The notes: generated by a model from the sequence alone, not told the origin. Shown: positions 1 to 9,631, counted from the stretch's first letter. The stretch is 64,000 nt of DNA from Pycnococcus provasolii (GCA_049487715.1 CP150575.1:124001-188000), one strand, 5' to 3'. A program made the numbers and translations.

Positions 1-421
1 AGCAACGTCCATATCTGACACGACACAAAGACTGCTCGTCGACAACCTTAAGGTGGGGGCTAACACAACGCGACGCTCGGCTCTGAGCTCGTCGCTGAAG
101 CTTGTGCACGCGGCCGAGCCACCGCCGCCGCTCCCGGACGCGCCACTGGGGCTCGTAAGCCGACTTCACACGAGGGTGGATGTTGCAGCAGCAGAGAGGG
201 ACGCGGCGGAGGCCTCAGACAGACGGATGGCTGAGAGGTTGAAGACGCCGAGATTTGCCAGGCCTCGGAAGGCTGGTGACGTCAAGAACACGGCCAGGCC
301 AACGACCGGACTGGTCTTTCCACGTGGTGGTGTGCCAATAGGATGTGTCATCGCTCAGCCAGCTCCGTTAACGCCGCGACCGACCTCCGAACACACGCCA
401 CGACGCGGCGCGTCCGACTAA
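1..421 (+). CDS. 3' end of an unrecognised gene (partial)
   Basis: The frame is open from the left edge of the window to a TAA at 419-421, so only about 139 C-terminal residues are visible. The nearest candidate start inside the window is a GTG, so the true start almost certainly lies outside. The segment is rich in Ala, Arg and Pro, with a short run of four prolines and a basic tail. No domain is recognisable. It is convergent with the next gene, and the roughly 90 bases between the two stops are AT-rich (an AATAAA-like stretch near 472-480). Reality as coding sequence is inferred from openness to the edge and position. Function is unknown. Confidence 0.5.
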   Translation, partial: ATSISDTTQRLLVDNLKVGANTTRRSALSSSLKLVHAAEPPPPLPDAPLGLVSRLHTRVDVAAAERDAAEASDRRMAERLKTPRFARPRKAGDVKNTARPTTGLVFPRGGVPIGCVIAQPAPLTPRPTSEHTPRRGASD

Positions 422-510
422 GGATGGCCAAGCCTAGCGCCGCAAGCACATACGACGCCGTTGAAACATTTAAATAAAACAATATCTTTATTTACAATAC
501 CCACTCACCA

Positions 511-1359
511 CTACGCAACTCCAGTTCTTTCCGAAGAGACGAACGTGATCGTTGATCTGCAGTGCTCGGGTATGACTTCGTGAGGTGCAAGGTTCTCCAG
601 TTGTCTGAGGCAGTCGCCGACTTCCACTGCGTCGTCGCGTGCACCCTTAAGCTGCCTTCCTGCACGGCTATCTGACAAGGCGTCGTCGTCCTCCGCCGCA
701 CTCCCCTCTGCCGGAGCATCACCTCCTGTTGACTGCAACGGTGCCCTGTACCCAGGAACTGTCCACAGCACGTGCAACAAGAAGCTAAGCAGCGCAACGA
801 GTGCGGCAAAGCCAAAGGCACGTGTGCACGCCTGCAACCGCCGCTGTCGGCGGTGGAACTTACCGCCGTGCAGGTATTCGGCGAGAGCGTTGCGTGTGGT
901 AAATAGCAGCAAGTCTCCCTCGAACGCGACGCGTGACTTACGCTCGCGTCTTGAAAAGGAGTCGCCGGCTAGCGATACTCTAGGTGCTACCGTCGTGAAC
1001 AGCTCGCCGACGCGCGTGAGAACGTCCTTCGGCCTCCACACGCGCGACGAGCGCCGACGCCTTGACGTGCTCTCACAGCCGAGTAGGATGCCCGCTTCCC
1101 GAAGCGTATCCCTGTCTCGAAGTCTCAAGTCAATCGCGCTGATTGTGAGCGTGATGTGCGACAGTGGTATGCCCAGAATTTCAGCGATGAGTCTTCTGAC
1201 TTCCTTGACTTTCGTGTCGTACGTGACCCTGAGTCGAATGAGGCCGTAGTCGTCATTGATGTCCTCCGCGTACGCCTTAACTGACAGAATCAGCTCAGAG
1301 ACAGGCAGCTCCCAGACGCCATCAGCCATAGCCCAGGCACCTTTGGAGTCGTCCGCCAT
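511..1359 (-). CDS. Ubiquitin-like-domain membrane protein, unknown function
   Basis: A protein of about 282 residues. The first ATG of the frame is at 1359; upstream only a TTG is available. Residues roughly 15-95 read like a ubiquitin-like fold: an opening beta-strand (LILSVKAY), a central helix (VKEVRRLIAEILGI) and the pattern SAIDLRLRDRDTLREAGI, which resembles the ubiquitin DYNI..ESTL..L segment. A single hydrophobic helix (FAALVALLSFLLHVLW) follows near residues 185-205. The C-terminal 75 residues are polar and acidic. A Ubl followed by a C-terminal transmembrane helix recalls membrane-anchored Ubl proteins of the ER and plasma membrane, but I cannot assign a named family. It is divergent from VPS15 across about 275 bases that contain a 10-base inverted repeat. 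Confidence 0.6.
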   Translation of the reverse strand: MADDSKGAWAMADGVWELPVSELILSVKAYAEDINDDYGLIRLRVTYDTKVKEVRRLIAEILGIPLSHITLTISAIDLRLRDRDTLREAGILLGCESTSRRRRSSRVWRPKDVLTRVGELFTTVAPRVSLAGDSFSRRERKSRVAFEGDLLLFTTRNALAEYLHGGKFHRRQRRLQACTRAFGFAALVALLSFLLHVLWTVPGYRAPLQSTGGDAPAEGSAAEDDDALSDSRAGRQLKGARDDAVEVGDCLRQLENLAPHEVIPEHCRSTITFVSSERTGVA

Positions 1360-1426
1360 AGGCTGATAGGGGAACGAACGAACGATTGGGCCACCAGGCG
1401 AGAATACGGAGTGCCTGCGAAAATCC

Positions 1427-1466
1427 AACCCCTAATAAACAAAAATGAATTAAATGATTAGGGGTT
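1427..1466. promoter_or_regulatory. Inverted pair of AACCCCTAAT / ATTAGGGGTT between divergent genes
   Basis: AACCCCTAAT at 1427-1436 is the exact reverse complement of ATTAGGGGTT at 1457-1466, with a 20-base AT-rich spacer. The pair lies between the divergent starts of the Ubl membrane protein and VPS15. The same core recurs in several other intergenic regions of the window. A role in promoter function is inference. Confidence 0.4.
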
Positions 1467-1634
1467 TCCCAGAAGGACGACTGACTTGAAGCAGTGCCGT
1501 TATTATAGTACTAGTGTCGGGAACGCGAAATTCCCAAAGTTGCATTTTGGTATGGCCGAATAGATACACTCGTTGACGCACCACAGCGCAGCACAGCACA
1601 GCCTTACAGCCTAGCCTTCTATCATAGACGAAAC

Positions 1635-4600
1635 ATGGGTGCGGGTCCTTCGTCGGCATCCGCGCCTGGATCCGCGCAAACGCCGTCACAAACCTCGCTC
1701 GCCACCGGACGACTCTTCAGCGGTGTCGACGGCGCTGAGCTCATGTCCACGCAACTCCTGCGCGACATGGCACTCGCGGAAGTGCTCGGTGACGGCAGAT
1801 TTCTTAAGTCGCACCTTTACCTCAGCGACGAGTACGGACGCGTCGTTGTGCGCACGTTCCGGCGTGTGACTACGTCCGACGCCCCCACCAACAATGTGGC
1901 GTCACCAAGCGCAGACGTGGGTGTCGACTCGGACAGCCAAGGTGACAGCAGCTGTGAGGGTACGCCAAGTACAGTGGAGGAGGCGATGGAACGAATGGTC
2001 AAACTGCACGCGCGGTGCCGCACGTGTCGCCACGTGCTTGCGCCTCTGCTTTACCAGATTTCTCCAGGAAGCGCGCGATACGTTCGACCTTACGTGCACC
2101 GCGACGTGAGGTCGAGATGTACGACGCGACCTTTCCTCACCTCACTTGAGCGTCGCTGGGTCGCCTATCAGCTCCTGAATACGCTCGCGCAGCTCGCTCG
2201 CCTTGGTGTCGTGCACGGTGATGTGACCAGCGACAACGTTCTACTCACGAGTGACCTCTGGCTGTACATCGCGGACTTCAGCACTCCGTACAAGCCATCC
2301 GCATTGCCGGCAGACCACCCCGCGCTCTTCGCGTACTACTTTGACTCTGGCGGCACAAGACGATGTGCAGTGGCTCCGGAGCGCTTTGTCGAGGCACCTT
2401 CGCCCTCGACGAACGGAAGCACGACCGTTACGCACAAGTGCGACGCCTTCTCAGCGGGCTGCGTGATCGCAGAGCTTCTCATCGATGGAAAACCTCTGTT
2501 CGAGTACCACGAGCTGCTTGCGTACCGTAGGGGAACCTTCGATCCAATGGAGAAGCTCGACCGGCAGCTTGGACCAAACACGGAGGGCGGAGAAGCGTCG
2601 AGGTCCACCATGGCGGCTGAATTATCCGCATGGCGACGGATCATAGCTCTCCTTCTCACACGCGATCCAGAGTCACGCGGCAGCACGGCAGATGCCCTCG
2701 CCATGGGACTATCTCTCGGCCTCTTTCCCGTCGCGTTCGAAGCGGTGCATGACACCTTCGAAATCATGTCCACATCGCGTGATCCAGGTGAACGTCTCGG
2801 CATTCTGAATAGCCAGGTGGGTGGAATCATTTCGCAGGGTCTCGCAACGCCGGCTGTTTCCCGGACGAAGAAGGATGTCCATAAAGCACACGATGCCGTG
2901 GAAGGTCAACCTGAGCAGAGCACGCGGGATCGACGCTTCTCACGAGATACTCTCGTGTCTATTGGCGCGAGTGTTGACAGCGAAGTGGACGTGGCGCGTG
3001 GAATTTCTGTAGATGGAGAAAATACGCTCAATGCCACGGCTGATGCATCGTCTGCTGAAGGGACGGAGAATGACGGTGGTGCTGGTAGCATGGATCTCCA
3101 AAATGCAATCGATCTCCAGCATGCTCTCGCTTCCTTGTCAGTTCGGCGAGGTACGGTTTCTGAGATGGAAAAGGATGGCGCCCAACTTGCAGAGCACTAT
3201 GAGATTTTGATCAACCATACGAGTGTGACGAGTGGTGATAAAACAGCCGAAAAAGTTGCATGGGTGCCCGCTGCTGCGTACGGAAAGGGGAGCGAGATGA
3301 AATCGTGTCGAGGACCTGAATGGGTCCAAGGCGCCCCCGCTCCATCGTCGGATACCATGCCGGCGATGCCTGTACCCAACGATACTCTACCGAAACGATC
3401 GACCTGGGAATGGGCAGGAGATTGGCGCGTTGACAACACGCCCTTCGTAGACGCGGAATGCCCTCACGTAGAATGGGTATACCGCGAGTCGGGTGGATGG
3501 GCTACCGAGTGGAGTGAGCATTCACTTTGGAAACAACGGCGCTGGGTGCGTCCGTGGCGTTTCATCAGCGAAGACGGTCCATCGCCTCGACAGTTCGCAA
3601 ATTTGTGCCATCAGGCATCGACACGCACGCAGCCATCGCCTGCCGCACACTCGCTATATGCAGTTGCGACATGCTCAGCACTCATGGGAGCGATTGCGAC
3701 CAGGGACAAAATGTGCGCGCTCGAGCTTCTCGCGCACTTTGGCGAGCGCTGCGAATCCGAGGAGCTTGTTGTTCGACGCTGTGTCCCCTACGCGGTGGCA
3801 TATCTTAGCGATAGCAGTGCAAGTGTTCGCGCACTTGCGATGGGAACTCTTATGCGACTCCTCTCATCGATAAACTTTGATCCATCTCGTCTCTCCGAAC
3901 GCCGTCTCTTCATTGACTACCTCTTCCCGGCGTTGGCTACGCTTTCGTCTGACGCATCGGATCTCGTGCGCGTAGAGCAAGCAAAGCGACTTGGGGAACT
4001 TGCGGCATCATTCACCTCTGGTGATCGGCAGCGTGCATCATCGCATACCTCAGAAGACAGCGGAGATGTGCCGAATGGAGGTGCGTCGCAAGATCTACGG
4101 GTGGCTTTTGTTAACCTGCTCGTTGAACTTTATACGGGATGTGGGTCCGTACACGATGCTTCGGTGCGCCGAATGGCTCTGCCAAACGTGCTATCGCTCT
4201 GTGCGTCTCTTGGTGCGAACGAGGTGTCGAGTGCACTGCTTCCGCTCTTCATCACAACACTGAACGATCGCCCCTGGGAGTCTCGCCGTGCCTTCTTCGA
4301 GCATGCAGCGCACCTTGCAGCACCCCTTGGCATCGCGAGCGTCTCATCATTTCTTCTACCATGCATTGAGCAAGCCTTGAACCACGAACCCGTGCACGAG
4401 GTTGTCACTGCAACTTGGCAGTGTATGTCGCATCTCGTCACGAAGAATCTTTTGCGAACGAAAGTGAGCATGCACTACGCTGCCAAAGCGATCAGTCTTG
4501 CTTTTGGCCCGAAGCATGCTGTACACCACGCGTGCCTTGGCTTTCTAGCAACCCTGTGCAAACATCTGGGAACTGCTGGCACCTTTGCATTCATAGCCCC

Positions 4601-6704
4601 CATGCTTCCTGATCTCTGTGAATTCGGACAGCGTCGTCCAAAACGAGGAGCAGGGGATCTTGATGCAATATCTGATCTGCAAACGCAGGAGGGGTGGGAA
4701 AGGCTTGTCGTCTCGCACATGCCTCGTGCGGAAAGACCCATCGACGATGCGGCAGCGAATGCAATGCAAAGCGACGATACAGACGAACGCCTTGAGATAA
4801 CCGGCGTTCCAATCTACAGCCTTCCTTCACAGCTTGACGATTCGTCAACGCCTTCGCCGCAGAGTGCGCACAAGCGCTCCGCGTCCGACGACGTGGTTGG
4901 TGTCACGGGTCTCATAGATAAGCATGAGATAGAGCACGCTCCTTCAGTGAAAGACTTTACGGAATGGCGTGCACTTGTAGAGTCGCGTGCGACGCACACC
5001 GCAACGCGCGCCTCTGCTACAGGCACGCCTCAGCAGACCCCGCACGGCGCCTTTGGTGCGTCGACCTCACGTTTAGGTGGATTGACAGGGCCAGTGCGTG
5101 CCGCGGCGATGGGCATTGCAGGAGGTGCTGGCATCACCTCACCTGGCGTGTCGCGCAATTCGACACTGTTTCGCCCGCGTGGGACGCTTGTCGCGAACCT
5201 CTGCGAGCATCGTCGCCGCATCAACGCGATTGCATCTGCAACACCAGGACGTCCATCCAATGGTGTGGGGGTTGCCGCTGCATCTTTCTTCCTTTCGGCG
5301 TCCGACGACGGCACCGTTAAGGTTTGGGATGGCCGCAGGCTTGAGAAAGATCTTGCATTTGCTTCAAGGGCAACATTTGACCACGCAAGCTCGCACGAAG
5401 CGTCAGGATCCACCGCCCTACTCGCGCGTGTTCTCTGCTGCACTGTGATGGACGCGGCACGTGGCATTTGTGCAAGCGGCACAGCTGGCGGAGAATTGCG
5501 AATTTGGCACGTAGATGCAACCAACGGCCCAGCTTGGGCTTCTCGAGCATTGACGCAATTCGAGCCTGGATTTTCCTCAGCGTATACTGGACTCTATGCA
5601 CCTGAACCAAAGCAACAAAATCGGTCATTGAATGGCGGCATACGGGCTCTTTTTCCCATGTCCCAAGATGTCCTGGCTTACACAACTGCACGGCACGGAC
5701 TTGCTCTTCATGATGTACGCGCGCCATCGAACTCGCCTGCCATGGCATTGCCATTTGATCCAAGCGGCGGTGCGATTGAGCACATCGCGGGATTGCCCTA
5801 CACGTCGGTGCCGCTCACGGCGTCATCAGATGCACTACTGCATGCGTCGAATTCGACGCCTTTCCTCGTCACCGGCTCGTCTCGCGGTATGGTTGAGGTT
5901 TGGGACGTGCGATACGGCTTGTCAGTATACCGCATGCAGCATCCGAAAGGTGCCCGAGTTGACGCGCTTGCGCTGTGCTCTGGAGCTCATGCAGAGCGTG
6001 CTGGTCTTCTGTCATCTGACGCGGAGACGCCAGTCGCCGACAACGTCGTCAATGGCTTGAGCATTTACGTGTCACATGGGGGAAGCAATCAGGTTCTGCT
6101 TTACGATCTGGTGGGTGCAGGGGGCGTGCCACGCCTGCTTCGCGTATTTCGCTCGCTTGCTGTGGGCGAGCCTCACGGTGCAGAGGAGGAGGCACCGCAA
6201 GCTCTCTCGTCATCTCCGGTCGTCTGGCACACCGACGGAGAGTCGTCCTCGGGTATCTTCACGCCGTCGAGCGAGGCGTCACGCACGGTGGTTGGTGCGC
6301 TGTTGCCTTCGCCCGATGGATCGTTGCTCACGGGTGGATCGGATTGCTCTCTACGGCTCTGGGACGGCCGCCGGCCAATGCGCAGCTACATGGTTGCGGC
6401 ACCACGCGTGCCGTCGTTCGCGCCGGGCACAAATGGCGATAGCGCGGCCGTACTTGTTGGCGACCCTGCAGTGCGCTACGAGGGCAGGATGTTCAGCGCC
6501 GCAGGCGGTTCCGCGTCGGTTGTCACCGAGGTGCCAAACACGAGCGTCTCGCTGGCAGGAGGACGCTCTGGCGGACGTGGTGGTGGCGCCGCTCCCACAA
6601 CGGGCCACGCCGATGCCGTTACCAGCCTCGCTTGGATTGAGGGTGGTGGAGACACCATGCTTGCATCTGGCGACCGCGAAGGCTTGGTGAAGGTCTGGCG
6701 ATAG
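1635..6704 (+). CDS. VPS15: VPS15 / PIK3R4, regulatory kinase-like subunit of the class III PI3-kinase complex
   Basis: An uninterrupted 1,689-residue frame with the full VPS15 architecture. It starts MGAGPSS, a good N-myristoylation signal that in this family anchors the protein to endosomal and autophagic membranes. A protein-kinase-like domain follows (about residues 35-370) with the family-typical HGDVTSDNVLLTSDLWLY and ADFSTPYKP segments and an APERF motif. Helical HEAT-type repeats occupy about 680-1010. A C-terminal WD40 propeller starts near 1185 (SASDDGTVKVWD) and runs to the last residue. The family scaffolds VPS34 and Beclin/VPS30 to make PI3P for autophagy and vacuolar sorting. 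The activation loop is atypical, as expected for this (pseudo)kinase. The ATG at 1635 is chosen because Gly must be residue 2. A TGTAA poly(A) signal lies at 6716-6720. The downstream gene is convergent with 34 bases between stops. Confidence 0.95.
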   Translation: MGAGPSSASAPGSAQTPSQTSLATGRLFSGVDGAELMSTQLLRDMALAEVLGDGRFLKSHLYLSDEYGRVVVRTFRRVTTSDAPTNNVASPSADVGVDSDSQGDSSCEGTPSTVEEAMERMVKLHARCRTCRHVLAPLLYQISPGSARYVRPYVHRDVRSRCTTRPFLTSLERRWVAYQLLNTLAQLARLGVVHGDVTSDNVLLTSDLWLYIADFSTPYKPSALPADHPALFAYYFDSGGTRRCAVAPERFVEAPSPSTNGSTTVTHKCDAFSAGCVIAELLIDGKPLFEYHELLAYRRGTFDPMEKLDRQLGPNTEGGEASRSTMAAELSAWRRIIALLLTRDPESRGSTADALAMGLSLGLFPVAFEAVHDTFEIMSTSRDPGERLGILNSQVGGIISQGLATPAVSRTKKDVHKAHDAVEGQPEQSTRDRRFSRDTLVSIGASVDSEVDVARGISVDGENTLNATADASSAEGTENDGGAGSMDLQNAIDLQHALASLSVRRGTVSEMEKDGAQLAEHYEILINHTSVTSGDKTAEKVAWVPAAAYGKGSEMKSCRGPEWVQGAPAPSSDTMPAMPVPNDTLPKRSTWEWAGDWRVDNTPFVDAECPHVEWVYRESGGWATEWSEHSLWKQRRWVRPWRFISEDGPSPRQFANLCHQASTRTQPSPAAHSLYAVATCSALMGAIATRDKMCALELLAHFGERCESEELVVRRCVPYAVAYLSDSSASVRALAMGTLMRLLSSINFDPSRLSERRLFIDYLFPALATLSSDASDLVRVEQAKRLGELAASFTSGDRQRASSHTSEDSGDVPNGGASQDLRVAFVNLLVELYTGCGSVHDASVRRMALPNVLSLCASLGANEVSSALLPLFITTLNDRPWESRRAFFEHAAHLAAPLGIASVSSFLLPCIEQALNHEPVHEVVTATWQCMSHLVTKNLLRTKVSMHYAAKAISLAFGPKHAVHHACLGFLATLCKHLGTAGTFAFIAPMLPDLCEFGQRRPKRGAGDLDAISDLQTQEGWERLVVSHMPRAERPIDDAAANAMQSDDTDERLEITGVPIYSLPSQLDDSSTPSPQSAHKRSASDDVVGVTGLIDKHEIEHAPSVKDFTEWRALVESRATHTATRASATGTPQQTPHGAFGASTSRLGGLTGPVRAAAMGIAGGAGITSPGVSRNSTLFRPRGTLVANLCEHRRRINAIASATPGRPSNGVGVAAASFFLSASDDGTVKVWDGRRLEKDLAFASRATFDHASSHEASGSTALLARVLCCTVMDAARGICASGTAGGELRIWHVDATNGPAWASRALTQFEPGFSSAYTGLYAPEPKQQNRSLNGGIRALFPMSQDVLAYTTARHGLALHDVRAPSNSPAMALPFDPSGGAIEHIAGLPYTSVPLTASSDALLHASNSTPFLVTGSSRGMVEVWDVRYGLSVYRMQHPKGARVDALALCSGAHAERAGLLSSDAETPVADNVVNGLSIYVSHGGSNQVLLYDLVGAGGVPRLLRVFRSLAVGEPHGAEEEAPQALSSSPVVWHTDGESSSGIFTPSSEASRTVVGALLPSPDGSLLTGGSDCSLRLWDGRRPMRSYMVAAPRVPSFAPGTNGDSAAVLVGDPAVRYEGRMFSAAGGSASVVTEVPNTSVSLAGGRSGGRGGGAAPTTGHADAVTSLAWIEGGGDTMLASGDREGLVKVWR

Positions 6705-6715
6705 AAATTCTGTGC

Positions 6716-6720
6716 TGTAA
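6716..6720 (+). terminator. TGTAA poly(A) signal of VPS15
   Basis: TGTAA lies 12 bases after the VPS15 stop. TGTAA is the established poly(A) signal in chlorophyte algae. Confidence 0.55.
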
Positions 6721-6738
6721 AAAAGACATATACTGTAG

Positions 6739-7581
6739 TTACTTCGAAGGTCGTCTTCTCGACTTGTTGTTCGTCTTTTTCTTTTTGGTTTGAGGGCCTT
6801 GCCTTCGACGATTCTTCGGCTTTGCGTTCGTGCCTCTCGCGCCACCGTCGTCGTCTGCTTTAGATGTGTCAGCGGCGAGGTCTGAACCACGCAAGGACCC
6901 TCTCAAGTTCCCGAGCGTCGACTGCCAACCTCCCACCTCAGCTCCGTCCGACGCATTCTCTGCGAGAACGCGAGGAGGCGCAGTAGGCTGTTTGGAACGA
7001 CGTTCGAGTGTTTTCACCTCAGCATCCACTTTCACCCGCCTGCGTATGGGAGAACGTATTGGCGTCGGGTTATTTCCCAGGCTCTGTCGAAACTCCGATC
7101 TCCGTCTCTCCATCTCCTGTATGACATCCTCGTCGGTGGCATCCTCCGCGAGCCCGAGTCTCTCAGCGCTTTGCCTTCTCATTTCTTCTCTTCCGACGCC
7201 GCCTTTACCTCCCCCGTACAGATGCGCGTTTCTATCTTTTTTGGGTGCCGGTCCTCGTTTGGACGTGTTGGAGCCATTCTTCTTGGTTGACCCCTGTGGC
7301 TCGAAGAACCAGTCAACGGTGACCCCCTGAACTTCATCGTCGTCGTCAGGAACCGACGACGTAGGAGGTTGCGAAGTGATCATCATCGTCTCAGTCTCAC
7401 GCGACGGAGGGTTGCATGAGACGTGCATAAAAGGGCGCCGACTTCTCCATAGAGGTAGTCCTCTAACCCACCCCATAAGATGGGTAGGAGCAGGAGCAGG
7501 AGGAGTGGGAGCAGGTAGTCCACCACCACCACCACCACCACCACGAACACACACGCACCGTGGTTGAAAGCGGGCGGACAT
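6739..7581 (-). CDS. Basic, low-complexity protein of unknown function
   Basis: The frame ends in a lysine/arginine-rich tail (KKKKTNNKSRRRPSK) that looks like a nuclear or nucleolar localisation sequence. The middle holds an acidic patch followed by DWFFEPQG, then a helix-forming segment (EEMRRQSAERLGL...DVIQEMERRRSEFRQSLG). I recognise no family. The outermost ATG is at 7581, but the first 65 residues include a glycine run translated from a CCA/GGT repeat (7519-7542) and may be untranslated. ATGs at 7386 and 7383 give a more convincing start (MMITSQPPTS) and a protein of about 215 residues. It is convergent with VPS15. Coding status is supported by frame length and position. Confidence 0.55.
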   Translation of the reverse strand: MSARFQPRCVCVRGGGGGGGGLPAPTPPAPAPTHLMGWVRGLPLWRSRRPFMHVSCNPPSRETETMMITSQPPTSSVPDDDDEVQGVTVDWFFEPQGSTKKNGSNTSKRGPAPKKDRNAHLYGGGKGGVGREEMRRQSAERLGLAEDATDEDVIQEMERRRSEFRQSLGNNPTPIRSPIRRRVKVDAEVKTLERRSKQPTAPPRVLAENASDGAEVGGWQSTLGNLRGSLRGSDLAADTSKADDDGGARGTNAKPKNRRRQGPQTKKKKTNNKSRRRPSK

Positions 7582-7972
7582 TTCAACCGGGAAAGATATT
7601 CGCAAACTCGGACTTTCTTTCTCGGCCACACAGATGACTCTCAGAAGATTTCAGATATTCCGATTTCGGGAATTCGGGGGGAAGTTTAGGGGTTTCGCCA
7701 TCCCCTAATTAAACCTTTCGCTAGAACCCCTAAACTTGATTACGCTGATCTGATGATTATTAGGGGTGATGAGGAACGGACTCGCTGACATCATTAGACG
7801 TGTGCTGTGCAAGGTATAATACGTACGGTACGTTCAAGAACATGTAACTTATGTATATATATACGGTATGATGTAGTAGCTTCGAAGGATCATGATCATC
7901 GGTGCCCAGGTGCCTCCTTTGGGCAACCTTGTGAATGAATGTCCACGGGTCCCGAAGGTGTCGACATGGATG
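7582..7972. other. Intergenic region with clustered TTAGGGG motifs
   Basis: No coding frame is supported here. The stretch carries four copies of the CCCCTAA/TTAGGGG core within about 85 bases (7682-7767), two of them as a perfect 13-base inverted repeat, and an AT-rich TATATATAC tract near 7854-7864. Confidence 0.5.
7682..7737. promoter_or_regulatory. 13-base inverted repeat built on the TTAGGGGTT motif
   Basis: AAGTTTAGGGGTT at 7682-7694 is perfectly mirrored by AACCCCTAAACTT at 7725-7737, with 30 bases between. The spacer contains a third copy (CCCCTAATTAAACC). It sits upstream of the 6739-7581 gene. The regulatory role is inferred from recurrence of the motif in other intergenic regions. 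Confidence 0.4.
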
Positions 7973-9103
7973 TCACCTGGAACCACAGGCCACAGGTATG
8001 GTTCCCGTCGGCTCGACGACGCGCACGCCGGCACGTTCGAACGACTCGAGCATGCGAATGTTAATCCGGTGCTGCATCTGCTTGAACTCAACCAAAGTCA
8101 GACCCAAGCCGAAGTAGATGATCTCGCAAGTGATACCAGACGCCGCGCTGAATCCATCCCCCAGTATGGTACAACACTGGAACTCGCCCGCAGACTCCTT
8201 CGCCACCGCCTTCGCCACGACGTCGGGCAGCTCTTTCAGAAAAGACACCGGCGTGTCCTTGCTGAAGTGCACGGTGAACTTCGTGCGCCGACGAGACATG
8301 TCCTTGTAATTGGAGAGGCGGCTCTTCGCGACGTCCGAGTTGGTGAACACCATAGTCTCGCCGTCAAGCGCGCGAACGCGCGTTGTCTTCCAGCCTATGC
8401 TAATCACCTTGCCCATCTTCGCGCCAGCTACCTTAACGAAGTCTCCCACCTCAAACGGCTTATCTAAACTCACGGCTAGGTACGAGATGGCGTCAGTGAG
8501 CACCGCCTGGCTGCTGAGCGTTCCTGAAATGCTGAGCACGCCGAAGGTGGTGAGCAGGCTGTGAACGCTCACGCCAAGGTTGTCGCACACGAAGAGTGCG
8601 GCTGTGCAGAGAAGGCCGAGCTGCGTTGCTTTCAAGACCACTTCCACCGCCCTTCTATTTTCTCCCTTGCCGCCATCGGAGTCGCTGCTTAAGGTGGCGG
8701 CGATGATGCCGTACACGACCGCCGAAGCTCTCCAGCTTGCGAGTAGCAGCACGAGGCCGCGCACCGCCGGCTCAACGTTTGCGACAGGCGAGTCTGCAAG
8801 GTCCAGTCCAGCTGCGTGAGCTGCAAGCCAAGCCGATATGATGCCGTACGAGAATACAAGCGTGCTTTCTTTTCCCTCGCGCTCCAGCACCGCGACGATG
8901 CGGTCGTCGAGGTCCGTCGAGGTTTTGCGCGCCCAGGAACGCAGCTGGTGGCTTACGAGCGTTCGCAACATTCTGAGTGCGAACACCAGCATGGTGAAGT
9001 AGAGCAGTGCGGAGAGCACGCGCACCTGCATGGTTCCGTACGCGTCGACGAAGTCCACAGGAGTGTCAGGCACAAGAAACATCTCCTGAGACGGAGACGA
9101 CAT
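7973..9103 (-). CDS. MscS-like mechanosensitive ion channel
   Basis: 376 residues from the first ATG of the frame at 9103 (the longer frame uses a TTG). The N-terminal half has about four to five hydrophobic helices. The C-terminal half carries the MscS pore and beta domain: a small-residue pore helix (GVLSISGTLSSQAVLTDAI), then LDKPFEVGDFVKV, IGWKTTRVRALDGETMVFTNSDV and SRLSNYKDMSRRR. These correspond to the conserved DRPF.VGD..., ..R.FD...V..PN and ..N.SR segments of MscS/MSL proteins. The family opens under membrane tension to release osmolytes; in plants and algae some members act in plastid or mitochondrial envelopes. No clear transit peptide is visible in front of this ATG, and a GTAAGT donor-like sequence lies just upstream, so a missing 5' exon is possible. 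Confidence 0.88.
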   Translation of the reverse strand: MSSPSQEMFLVPDTPVDFVDAYGTMQVRVLSALLYFTMLVFALRMLRTLVSHQLRSWARKTSTDLDDRIVAVLEREGKESTLVFSYGIISAWLAAHAAGLDLADSPVANVEPAVRGLVLLLASWRASAVVYGIIAATLSSDSDGGKGENRRAVEVVLKATQLGLLCTAALFVCDNLGVSVHSLLTTFGVLSISGTLSSQAVLTDAISYLAVSLDKPFEVGDFVKVAGAKMGKVISIGWKTTRVRALDGETMVFTNSDVAKSRLSNYKDMSRRRTKFTVHFSKDTPVSFLKELPDVVAKAVAKESAGEFQCCTILGDGFSAASGITCEIIYFGLGLTLVEFKQMQHRINIRMLESFERAGVRVVEPTGTIPVACGSR

Positions 9104-9629
9104 CGCACCTACACTTACCAAGCTGGTTTGGTGCGAGCGAGTGCGTGGAGGCCAGGAGTGGCAAGGAGTTGTTGTTTAATGTTTATCCTATCCTATCTGG
9201 AATCTGCACACCCGTGGCCGCGTAACCAGACCCCTATGTAATAACCCTGCTAGGATGGTACATACATAGTACATACTTACTGTAATAACCGCGTGATGTG
9301 ATGTGATGTCATTCGTTCTTTAAAGGCGGAAGGATTCCCAACACCGGCTTTATAAATAAGACGTTCCTTAGAGGCTTAGACTAACCTTAGGGTGGTACTT
9401 ACCAGCAAGAATACGAATAGTTAAAATAGGGACCCGAACGCCAATTCACCTGGAAAGCTCACCTTGATGAAAGCCCTTTCCCAGAACTTTCCAAGAACTT
9501 GCAAGGAGCTTGGCAACCACTACGATAGGAGGGTTTGGCTTGTACATAGTCAACGGCACGCCTTTGAGAACTCCCTTTTCGTCAACACCAGGTTTCTTGT
9601 TGTCACTCCACGTCACAATCAGTACAATC
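9104..9629. other. Intergenic / possible 5' exon region
   Basis: Lower GC than the neighbours. No ORF has a recognisable product apart from a short exon-like minus-strand frame (9446-9631). GTAAGT- and GTGAGC-like donor sequences are present on the minus strand near 9403 and 9461, so unannotated spliced transcripts are possible. Confidence 0.4.
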
Positions 9630-9631
9630 AT
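9446..9631 (-). CDS. Short exon-like ORF, unrecognised
   Basis: From an ATG at 9631 the frame gives 61 residues with a protein-like composition, including KGVPLTMYKPNPP, and a donor-like CAAG/GTGAGC near its 3' end. It lies antisense to the possible 5' part of the lytic transglycosylase gene. The KPNPP segment is faintly reminiscent of the N-terminal strand of ferredoxin-NADP reductases, but this is too weak to name it. It may be a real exon of an otherwise undetected gene, a relic, or chance. Confidence 0.22.
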   Translation of the reverse strand: MIVLIVTWSDNKKPGVDEKGVLKGVPLTMYKPNPPIVVVAKLLASSWKVLGKGFHQGELSR

